Shown here piece after piece: positions 23,262-32,292 of a DNA stretch of 64,000 bases. Within the stretch, counting starts at the first letter, position 1, and each line of letters starts with the position of its first letter. Source of the DNA: Plotosus lineatus (lineage: Eukaryota > Chordata > Actinopteri > Siluriformes > Plotosidae); NCBI GenBank assembly GCA_024760905.1, contig CM045735.1, positions 24,758,249 through 24,822,248 on the forward strand. The letters run 5' to 3'. The notes under the pieces are model-generated. The model ran no database searches. It was not told the DNA's origin and worked only from the letters and a program-made list of their open reading frames with translations. A program made the position numbers and the translations under genes.

Positions 23262-23430
23262 ATCTTCTTCTTTTTCTTTCGGCTTTTCCCCATTTTCAGG
23301 GGTCGCCACAGCGAATCATCTGATTCGCACATTTGATTTGGCATAGGTTTTTATGTCAGATACCCTTCCTGACACAACCCTTTAGCAAGGGACAGAAACA
23401 CTGACGGCTATGCTGCCTATTTTGTTTTGT
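23262..23430 (-). mobile_element. SINE family 2, copy b (5' truncated)
   Basis: Contains only the RTE-like 3' part and the neighbouring body: 'tttcaggggtcgccacagcg' (23293-23312), then 'cccttcctgacacaac' and 'gggacagaaacactgacgg', ending in the middle of the body near 23420. The tRNA head is missing, a normal result of incomplete reverse transcription. No target duplication identified. Confidence 0.8.
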
Positions 23431-23575
23431 ATGTTTGGTTCTAAAAAAAAAAAAGTTGTTCTTGTTTTAAAAGCCATCCTTTTTAGTGACTATTTCCCCA
23501 AAACAGGATAGAACAGTTTGTGAGATGTTGTTATCCATATACCCAGTGCTGTAGTGATAAAAAAAAAAGGGGGGG

Positions 23576-23930
23576 CGGGCAGTGGTGGCCTGGTGGTAAA
23601 GGGTGCCGGATCGCTGATCCTAAGGTTGGGGTTTCGAGTCCCACTCTCCATAAGGTTGTCACTGTCCCCCAGTACAGCTACCTGTGTTATCATAGGCCGG
23701 CCATGGCTCTCACTGTATATGGTGTGAGGTTCATGTAAAAGAACCATTTCTGACTATTGTAAAGAGTAGGCTGCATAGCCATAAGCGTGTTTCTGTCCCT
23801 TGCTAAAGGGTTGTGTAGGGAAGGGCATCCAATGTAAAAACCTATGCCAAATCAAACATGTGAATCAGATGATTCACTGTGGCGACCCCTGAAAAAAAAA
23901 GGGAACAGCCGAAAGGAAAAGAAGTAGGGG
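23576..23930 (+). mobile_element. SINE family 2, copy c (full length, plus strand)
   Basis: Best copy for reading the family in the plus orientation. The tRNA-like head spans about 23578-23650 with A-box-like 'tggcctggtgg' (23586-23596) and B box 'tttcgagtccc' (23632-23642). The body follows, then RTE 5'-UTR-like 'gggttgtgtagggaagggca' (23808-23827), 'aatcagatgattcactgtgg' (23863-23882) leading into 'cgacccctga' and 'cagccgaaagg'. The tail is A-rich with AAT units. Confidence 0.87.
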
Positions 23931-23935
23931 TAAAA

Positions 23936-24496
23936 AAAAAATAATAATAATAAGGAGGTACTGTATACTATGAAGCTGCTTTGGCACCCGGGCATTTTTA
24001 AAAAATTCAATGCTGAAGATGCCATTTCGCAACCATTTGCAGCATGTAATATGAAATATGGAGTATAGAAACTGTACATAAAATTTATCCTACAGTATAA
24101 ATGTAGTTGTTGCCATGTGTCTGAGAGCAACAGTTTTATATGCTGAGGCCAAACTAAAAATCTAACATGTAATGAAATAGAAGGTAATTTGAAACTGCTT
24201 TTAATTATATTATAGACAAAGATTCAAGATATAATATTATTGTAAAATAACAGAAGTGTAGCTTTATAGCACCACATGCATACATGGTCCACACCAAATT
24301 TGAACTTTTCAAGTCTGCACTTAACTGGCTGTAGAAATAACTGCTGATGTACTCATAAACGTGTAACATACACAATTTCATATGAGTAAAAATAGCGTTA
24401 CATAAAGTAGTACAACTACAAGATGTACACGTAGTACTATTATACTGAATCAAGTATTGCTTAATGTTTCTATAATTAAAATTATGTACATTTGTA
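23936..24496. other. Unassigned AT-rich sequence
   Basis: (AAT)n near 23940-23955, otherwise no recognisable coding, RNA or repeat structure. Confidence 0.45.
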
Positions 24497-24648
24497 CAGA
24501 TGCTCTCCAGCTTACGAATGAGTTAGGTTCCAGATGGCCGTTCGTTAGATGAATTTGTTCATAAGTTGTTCCAGGGCATTCTTTAGAGGGGAACGTATGT
24601 TTGAACCTGTATAAGTAACCTATATGAGTTTGTACTGGATACAGTCAA

Positions 24649-24691
<43 letters not shown>

Positions 24692-24706
24692 CTCTCTCTC
24701 TCTCTG

Positions 24707-24756
<50 letters not shown>

Positions 24757-25336
24757 GCGCGCGTGCATGCGCGCGCACACGCACACAGGCAACACTACAA
24801 CTAGACAATTGAACTGATCAGCTTCCCGTTGCCCTTGGAAGGAGCACCAGAGAACTATAATCGAACTTCGACATGAAAATAATTTTATTTATTTATTTAT
24901 TTATTTACCTGAAGTGTGTGTAATGCTTCCTAGATAATTCTGTTTGATTGGTGGATTATTTGTGAATCATTTCCCAATATAATTCATGGTTTGTCTCACT
25001 CAACCCCACATTGACCCGACTCAACTCAACCTGCTGCCCGCGCGCCTGAAGCTTTAAAGTCTTTATGGTGTTAAATCATGACCATCACAAATCATTGTTA
25101 TTGACACCATTCCTCCTGTGACATGGCAGTAAACATCATCCTGCACATCAAATAATAATATATCTGTGTGTAGGATCTGGAGGTGTGCGGCGGCTGCGCA
25201 CGTGCTTCAGGTTGTGCGTCACTGGAACAGTGCAAGACGTGCTGACCTCTGAGAGCAGCGCGCGCACATTACCGGCTCACAGGTGGAAAGTTCATACTAG
25301 TGGGAGACATGAAATTAAACACTTAGAAAACTTTTA

Positions 25337-25373
<37 letters not shown>

Positions 25374-25813
25374 ATCATCACATTATCAATATCATTATAT
25401 CCTGTGTTTAAACTCCTGGTTCCTCTCAAGCAGAGCACAGCGGATCTGATCAGATTTACAGAGAGTTTCACTCTTATCCAGTTCATTATAATACTGGAGT
25501 CAATTTGTTTCTTCTTTGAAACTTTTGGCAGGACTTCAGAAATGTATCAGTTCTGCTTATCTTCCCAGACCGCCGGTGTAAAGCACATCAGCCATGCCTC
25601 TCTGCCGAAGCCCAGTATTAGTGTACCTCAGGATAACGTTTAATCATATTTCATACTTATATTTATGATATATCTTTTATAGATTTTATTCCATTTCTAT
25701 TACTACTTGTTCTTCAATTTCATTTCCCTTTCACTTTGACTATTGACCTCGGACCAGATGTTTGTATCCCTGGATGTTCGTAAAACGAATGTTCGAAAGT
25801 GGGGGAGCATCTG
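24497..25813. mobile_element. Non-autonomous TA-flanked DNA transposon (MITE-like)
   Basis: Ends are inverted: 'cagatgctctccagcttacg' after TA at 24495-24496 and 'gggggagcatctg' before TA at 25814-25815, with further inverted similarity ('acgaat...gttcg'). TA duplication and the sequence style point to the Tc1/mariner-pogo superfamily. The 1.3-kb interior has (TC)n/(AC)n at 24650-24790, (CT)n at 25339-25370 and a CpG-rich stretch at 25020-25290. The only sizeable frame (25404-25643, 79 codons) matches nothing I recognise, so transposase must come from elsewhere. Confidence 0.68.
24650..24790. repeat. (TC)n followed by (AC)n/(GC)n microsatellite
   Basis: About 70 bp of TC repeats, then AC repeats grading into CG-rich 'gcgcgcgcg' (24755-24776), all inside the MITE-like element. 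Confidence 0.95.
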
Positions 25814-26029
25814 TATTTAATAAATTTGATGTTTAACAAGTTATTGACATTCAGAAAATGCAAAACTACCAAGTCATTAAACTTATAAAAATTTAATGTT
25901 TTAAACTTTGGCACAAACATTATGAAATAGAACTGCATATTGAGCAAAATAAGCTATTTAAACATATTAAATACACAAACATTAGAATAGTGTAAGTATA
26001 TCTAATGCTCTTATTACCAGTTCACCATG

Positions 26030-27350
26030 CAGGAAACGCGGTGAAGACCGGTAGAAAATGGAATCCTCATAAAGCAGTCCAAGTCGCTGAGGAGGTCCTA
26101 CGCCATCAAGAGTTAGTGGGAACAGTTTTCAAAGGATGATTGGGGCTTGGCAACTATGGTGAGAAGAGGTGGAGCATGGCTGATAACAAAACAAGAAGAG
26201 ACTTGATTGTCCAGCAATCTAGAAAGAAAGCAGAACATGACAGGTACGTAAGGGCAGTCGGGTTAGGAAGCCAAGGCAGCTGGACCAGATGGGAAGCAGA
26301 CCTTGAAGGCCCATTAACCTGGAAGGACCAATGGTCTATAGACCAAGGACGACTCAGTTTCCTACTCAGTGCTGTATCAGACCTGCTCCCTACGCCTTCC
26401 AATTTGCGCATTTGGGGAAGGAAGGAGACGCTTTATGCTTTCTATGTAAAGCCATCAGCTGCACCCTAAACTACATCCTTACAGCATGTCCCAAGGCTCT
26501 AGGGGAGGAGAGGTACAGGTGGAGGCATGACAATGTTCTCCGAGACCAGTCGTATATATATATAGCTATAGTCGTAGACCAGTGCAGAGTGGAGGCCAAC
26601 CACTAGAACAAAGGGAACACAGTAAAACCCTTACAGTTCCTAAAATAAGGAGACAAATCCAAGTCCAGCAAGTCTGCAAGAACTAGATCGATCTTATCTA
26701 CAGCCTCCGACTGACAACTTGATGTGGATATGCAGAAGAAGCTATGATTCCCAGAAGAGATAGCAGTCACTACAGCGTGCCCAGACATGCTGCTACTATC
26801 GCGAATCGAAAACCATCCACATTATAAAGCTCACAGTCCCCTGGGAGGAAAGACTCTACATTTCACACGAGTTGAAAGCAGCGAAATACCAGGACTTGGT
26901 TGACGAAGCAAGGGTCAAGGGCTGGAACGCAAACCTGATGCCAATCGAAGTCGGATGTAGGGGTTTTGTCGCAACAACCACAGAAAACTTCCTGTGCAAG
27001 TTAGTTCTTCCCTCCACCACCACAAAGAAGGCAATAAAGACCATCAGTGCCTCAGTAGAGTCAAGTTCAAGATGGTTGTGGATGAAGAGGAAAGAAAGTT
27101 GGAACGCAGCCAATCATTGGCCAGCAGGCTAGCGTGCAGATGCACCAACTCAGAAGATAGCCTGAAGCGAGTCTGTAGGTGAAGACAATTTAAGTCTTTG
27201 CTGCCCTACTCAGGTGAAGAGTTCAGGTTAAGGGGCGAAACTCTGATGATCCTGAGACACCTGCTGAAGATGCAGACTAGGCAAGAAGCAACAACTACTA
27301 CCAAGCTGCGGATGTGACACATGCTCATCAAGCTTCTGTGTAGCGTAGCA
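26030..27350 (+). mobile_element. LINE with REL-type endonuclease (R2/NeSL-like), 3' remnant a
   Basis: Pieces in order: KTGRKWNPHKAVQVAEEVLR (near 26041-26102), WSMADNKTRRDLIVQQSRKK (26170-26229), GSQGSWTRWEADLEGPLTWK (26266-26325), FLLSAVSDLLP, a zinc-knuckle-like C-x2-C...C segment, RYRWRHDNVL (26512-26541), then the endonuclease TVPWEERLYI, KAAKYQDL and PIEVGCRGFV (26830-26970). The RHxN/RHD motif plus LTVPWE...K...KY and VGCRGF are the restriction-like (REL) endonuclease pattern of R2-group LINEs. In the knuckle, the expected histidine is tyrosine (TLNYILTAC). Several stops and frameshifts; dead. A 3' UTR probably extends to about 27350. Clade within the REL group not assigned. Confidence 0.75.
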
Positions 27351-28174
27351 TCATATATGTTTATAGAAATTAGCATATTGTGAAGCCTGAATAATTAATG
27401 TATGCATATCAAAATATTTAATTTTTAAGATTAAAGATGGAGCATCACCCGAGCATGCACATAACTGTGTCATGCACGACTAGTCCTCATCAGATTTGTG
27501 ACCCTATGAGCAGTAGATTGATTTATTTATATATAAAAATATTAACATTACATGTCTATATATTAATGCTATTATAGCGATGCGCATAGGCTTGCTGGAC
27601 CCATGCAGCACGTATAACACTTACAGTGACACTGACGGCTGTCAAACTTTAGAACTTTACAATAATAACATGAAATATCGTTTATCATATGAATCAAATG
27701 AATATGCTGGGGAGAAGTGGGATATAATTTCCCAAAAAGTGGACCGATTTGGAGCATGTTGAGCCTCAGGCGGAGTCCGCTAGTTGTGTGATGTCATTAT
27801 TTTTCAGAGTCAACAGAGATATTATTGGAAAAAAAAGCCCTGCATGATTAATGTGCCTTGTTGGCGATCAGGTTCATAGGACCGCTTCCTTCTTTTGCTC
27901 ATTTTAAAATAACTGTTTAAGCGAAAATCTAGATGCAGTAGGTCAGTAAATGTCTTCGCAATTAGAAACATGAATCGTGGTTTTGTTTTTACCGGGAATT
28001 TCCGGATCTTGTATAAAAACAAATTCTATTGCTTGAAGGCCTTTGAGACAATCCACACTGCCCAATCACAGCATGGGTCTTAATGTACCAGGCTCTCTAC
28101 ACACTGAATGATTGAGATAGAGGACGGAAACATGATTGTAACATTACAAGCCGGGACAAGTGACAAAGCAATAC
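27351..28174. other. Unassigned AT-rich sequence
   Basis: No recognisable gene, repeat boundary or RNA. The open frames here are short, overlap on both strands and lack known motifs. Confidence 0.45.
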
Positions 28175-28490
28175 AGTCTTCTTTCTTCTTTTCATTTCGG
28201 CTTTTCCCTTTTTTTCAGGGGTTGCCTCAGTGAATCATCTGATTTGCATATTTGATTTGGCATAGGTTTCTTTGTTGGATGCCCTTCCTGACACAACCCT
28301 TTTTAGCAAGGGACAGAAACACGCTGACAGCAATGCAGCTTACTCTTTACGAAAGTCAGCAATGGGTCTTTTACATGCCTCTCACCATAGACAGTGAGAG
28401 ACATGGCCAGCCTTTGATAACCCAGTTAGCTACACTGGGAGGACAGTGACAACCTTGTGGAAAGTGGGACTCGAACCCCCAACCTTAGGA
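28175..28490 (-). mobile_element. SINE family 2, copy d
   Basis: From the 3' end ('cggcttttcccttttttt', 28198-28215) through the RTE-like block 'ggatgcccttcctgacacaa' (28278-28297) and body to the B-box complement 'gggactcgaaccc' (28467-28479). The outer part of the tRNA head is replaced by C-rich sequence that joins pogo-like element P3, so the 5' end is truncated or rearranged. Confidence 0.82.
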
Positions 28491-28514
28491 TTTCCCCCAA
28501 CCCCAGCATTCCAG

Positions 28515-29060
28515 CACCCTTTATTCGCGGTGGTTGTGTTTCGCCCTTTCCTGTGGATCCTGAAAATCCGTGAATTATTGATGTGGTTTTAAAACCTTAT
28601 ATGATATTCCATGCGCTGAAATATGCTTCTTAAACACATTCTATAGACAGTCTTACTCATTAATACAGTAATAATGTAGTAAAATATAGTAATGATTAAG
28701 TAAAAACTTTAATTTTGTATTGTAATAATATTTATGAATAAATAAAGCGCTTAGTCTCCTTACCAGAAACTAGAGAAGATGCAGGGCATCATAGAGCTTA
28801 AATAATAATTAAAAACACACTAAAAAAAATTAGTTCACAATTCAAGCAATCACGCTGGAAGGAGAAAAAAAAGAGGTGTACACATCATCTTCAACCAATC
28901 AGCAGGAGGTAGAAATAAAAGCTCTCAGCCATTGGCTAAATTTGAATCATGTCCCAGTAACTTCCGGGGCTTCCGGAAATACACTTTGATAAATGATCTC
29001 ACAAGGCAAAACAAGTGTGTAAACGCCACATGCTGCTAAAATAAGTGCGTAAACGCTACA
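28515..29060 (-). mobile_element. Pogo-like element fragment (P3)
   Basis: A third copy of the family at 1698-1988 and 17199-22109. 'ctttattcgcggtggttgtg' (28519-28538) is the decayed terminal region; 'attctatagacagtcttact' (28639-28658) matches, inverted, the right end of the 17199-22109 copy, and 'accaatcagcaggag' (28895-28909) is the inverse of its 'cctgctgattggttga' box. This copy shows what lay at the point where the L2-type LINE later inserted in the second copy. Non-coding here. Confidence 0.6.
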
Positions 29061-29103
29061 TGCTTAACCCTTTACGCCCGACAGTTACAAATTCGTCACA
29101 CAA

Positions 29104-29318
29104 GAATTAAGCCTTTGCAGCCTACTCTTTTACGAAAGTCAGCAATGGTTCTTTTACATGCCTCACACCATAGACAGTGAGAGACATGGCCGGCCTTTGA
29201 TAACCCAGTTGGCTCCACTGGGGGGGGACAGTGACAACCTTGTGCAGAGTGGGACTCGAACCCCCAACCTTTTGGATCAGCGATCCAGTGCCCTATACCA
29301 CTAGACCACCACTGCCCC
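29104..29318 (-). mobile_element. SINE family 2, copy e (head half only)
   Basis: Holds the tRNA-like head and adjacent body, with B-box complement 'gggactcgaaccc' (29250-29262) and A-box region 'ccactagaccaccactgccc' (29299-29318). The RTE-like 3' half is missing, which is unusual for a SINE inserted by target-primed reverse transcription, since the 3' end is normally kept. It lies inside the left part of the piggyBac element. Confidence 0.8.
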
Positions 29319-29714
29319 ACGTCTTATAAATGATGTTATACAATTATACAACACTAATGAATCTCAATGCACCAGAGTTACACGACACACTACAATTTAA
29401 CAAAGATGTATTTACAGTTCAATTACAAAAACAATTAAATCTATTTTCCAACATTTACCCTTCATAAACACTTTCACATAATCTTTCATATAATTTTACC
29501 AATTTAATAATTATTTTACTAAGCACTTTGGGGGAACCAGGTACACCCGTGGGTAGAATTGTAACTTTAAAAAATGGCTTTCTATACGGGGTGAACTGCA
29601 ATCAAATATTATAGTTCAACCAAAAACATTTTCAAATATATTTCAAACTATATCTGCAAGTACATGTGCGAAATAAATTTATAAATTGAGCTAAAGTTAT
29701 TTATCTATTCAAAG

Positions 29715-30352
29715 GCACAAACAAATATGAATACATATTTATAACACAAAGACAAGTACTGACCATTAGGCTGCAGATCTAGGCTGGATGGCTTATGATT
29801 ATTTTAGCCATTCATTCTCTGTGCGTCAATGTTTGTGTTCTAACACATGTGCAGGAACTGGAAGCGGTGCTAAGAAACTGTGCTTTATTCTCACACTCGC
29901 ACTTTGTTTGATTGACAGTGTTCAGCTATTATTGCTTACTGATAATATGTGAGGGAGGCAAAAGTAGGTACTTGTCGTAGATTATTGATTGGTCAGCTCG
30001 GGCTTGCACATGCGCAGTGCCAGTTACACGTTAACTTCTGGTGTTAACTTCCGGTTTCTGGTTTACTGCATGCTGAATTTATCTCCGACTTTCTCTTCAG
30101 TAACAGTCATTAAGTTTATTTATTAGATTGTAAATACACATAATTTCTTGTCCAGCGGAACTCAACTCCTGCTTTGGGGGGGTGCACGTGCACCCTGTGC
30201 ACCCCACAGCCTACGCCCTTGAACATTTTACTCATAGTAGAATTCCTGCAAAAAAATAGTGTTTTTATACCAATATGCCTATAATTTTTATGAAAACTCA
30301 ATACGAGCATCAATTATAAACATTATTGTTTTCTGTGAGGGATATCTTGGTA
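29715..30352. mobile_element. Unidentified 638-bp insertion with 18-bp target duplication
   Basis: Bounded by the perfect 18-bp direct repeat 'ttatttatctattcaaag' (29697-29714 and 30353-30370). The length of the duplication suits a retrotransposed sequence, but no poly(A), coding frame or tRNA box is evident. It contains promoter-like sites close together: inverted CCAAT box 'attgattggtc' (29983-29993), an NRF1-like 'gcacatgcgcagtgc' (30006-30020) and ETS-like 'acttccgg' (30047-30054). At 30180-30220 a palindrome 'ggtgcacgtgcacc' is followed by 'ctacgcccttg', a style found near some hAT-type ends. Identity unknown. Confidence 0.5.
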
Positions 30353-30435
30353 TTATTTATCTATTCAAAGTGAGTCATCATGAGGTAAAGTCTGACCCAA
30401 TTTAGTCATTTAGAAAACATCATTGTTGAGTCAAT

Positions 30436-31690
30436 TTGACTGGTGAATGTCTCTCATTATTCAATTTCACCACTGGTATATCAACTGCCCCCAGAACTTT
30501 TTATGGCAGGAAAACCATCAGTGTCAAAACTGCTGAGCTGGCCGCTTGTGATGATACTGACGAATCTGAGATAGAAATGGATTATGATGACAAGGTGGCT
30601 GATCCCAGTTTCATCCCTGATGATGTGAATATGGAAAAGGAAATCGATTTAAATGAAGAGACTCCTCCAAATGATGTCCTTGAGCTCGATGGAGATTCGG
30701 CCGTTATCATAGATGAACAAGCCCGAATGCCAACTGCAGATGATTCTATTGTAAGCAGAGCAACAAGATGAAATCTCACTCGACAGTGGTCAGTCCTTCA
30801 AAGTGAAAATCCTTCAGTTACGGTGCCCTTCCTTGGTCCTGATCCACCTTGTTCTACTGAAGTTATCCCTTCGGTCGTGGAATATTTTGCTGCGGGACTG
30901 TCAGACCATCAAGATTACCTGGATTATCAAAGGATATGAAATGTCAAAAGGCAATAACGAAAAAAGGACAAGGTGCAATTGAAGCTGCTAAAATAGAGAA
31001 TGAGAACTCAGACGCAGTATGGTACATGTAAAATGGTTCAACAATAGAGTCATGAACTTGTTATTATCTATGTTCGCAAAAGTCGACCCCGTTACTACAG
31101 GACATCACTTCAATTACAAAACAAATTAAATAGTTGAAGTTGATTGACTGATATTGTGAAGCAGTACAATAAATCAATGGGAGGGGTAGATTTAGCCGAT
31201 CAACTAATCTCGCTTTATAGGAATCCCATCAGATCTAAGAAATATTATGAGACGAGTGTTCCTGTCATTTGACCTGATGAAGGCTGGTAACGTGTGCGGG
31301 AAGAAGAGAGGAAGACCTGCTTCTAGCACAGAGCCGAGGAAACCTCCTAAAAAGGTCTGTCATTGTCCTTCAGTTGCCATTCAAAAAGACGGAGTTGGGT
31401 ATCTTCCACGAATTACCGAAAAAAGGCAAAGATGCAAAAAATGCAACGTGAGCCTGAACAGCAAATCCAACTGCTTCGAAGCTTACCATGAGAAGTTACA
31501 GGATAAAGTACCGCAGTACTGTGAACAACCTTATTTTCATACCAAAGGATTTTTTCATAAGTTTTTTTATTTCAATGTGATACATTTTATTTTACATACA
31601 TTACCATTTGTGCCAGTATCTTTATGCCAAAATATTCTTATAAGGCTTGTTTTATATGGTTACTTTTGTAAAAGAGATTTTTTTTGAAGG
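30436..31690 (+). pseudogene. piggyBac transposase pseudogene
   Basis: N-terminal part is acidic (DTDESEIEMDYDDKV and DEEQ-rich stretches, 30550-30770), as usual for this family. The next readable block, 'DIVKQYNKSMGGVDLADQLI' (31149-31208), followed by SLYRNPIRSKKYY, is a hallmark of the transposase catalytic region C-terminal side. The C-terminal cysteine-rich zinc finger follows in another frame: CHCPSVAIQ, RQRCKKCNVSLNSKSNCFEA (31421-31480). Most of the catalytic core with the DDD residues (between about 30900 and 31050) is missing or unreadable. Multiple frameshifts and stops. Inactive. Confidence 0.78.
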
Positions 31691-31992
31691 TTTATGATAT
31701 ATTGTGATATGTTATTGATAATGCAATAAAGGATATGTCACAAAAAATCTTTTACTTTTCACTTTACAAAATTTACACATTTCCTACGGATGTGAGTTCG
31801 TCATCCAATATTATTAATATTTATTCAATCTTTCCTACCGGATGTGACTAATTAGTCACGTATTATTATTTTTTATAATTAACACAAAATTCATATTTTC
31901 AGTACATATTATCTTTAACCAGCTTGCCTAAGTCCCCAAAAAAGCATGAAATATATATTTTTAAAGCTAGAAAATAATTCAGGGTGTAAAGG

Positions 31993-32274
31993 AAGAATAA
32001 AATAAGTGAATACACACTGTATACTCGCATTCTCACCTGAATACAGCCCTGCATGTTAGGGTTATGACTCTGAAAGTGTTTTCAAAATTTCTACTTTCCT
32101 GATGTTGCATTTGGTGAACTTTTTTAAAGTTATTTTTATTGGGTCATGCAAAAACTTTCCGCACTCAACATCACCTCACCTCCTATAAATATATTAAATA
32201 AATAAATCATGATTATAAAATGAATTCATTAAAATATGTGTAAAGTAATAAATACAACAATAAATTGCTTAACA
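31993..32274. other. Unassigned spacer
   Basis: AT-rich sequence between the piggyBac right end and RTE copy D; nothing recognised. Confidence 0.4.
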
Positions 32275-32292
32275 ATTGTTGTAATAATAATT

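Larger units (their letters stand above)
29068..31992 (+). mobile_element. Decayed piggyBac-type transposon
   Basis: Left end 'ccctttacgcccgacag' follows TTAA (29064-29067), the piggyBac target; the right end reads 'cagggtgtaaagg' (31980-31992), its inverted counterpart, but the flanking TTAA there is mutated. Subterminal 'cggatgtgactaattagtca' (31838-31857) and 'aaattcgtcac' (29088-29098) are similar inverted motifs. The element carries a broken transposase, a SINE piece (29104-29318) and a 638-bp insertion (29715-30352). About 2.9 kb overall, roughly 2.1 kb without inserts. Confidence 0.75.

Noticed and set aside
24650..24790. Alternating purine-pyrimidine tract as a functional Z-DNA site or CRISPR-like repeat
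   Set aside because: It is a simple TC/AC/GC microsatellite; no spacers or repeat units of CRISPR type exist in the window.
25404..25643. 79-codon frame within the MITE-like element
   Set aside because: No motif, short, and no conservation evidence; probably chance.
31149..31330. A possible host PGBD-type gene
   Set aside because: Frameshifts, stops and lack of the catalytic core within defined piggyBac ends indicate a dead transposon.
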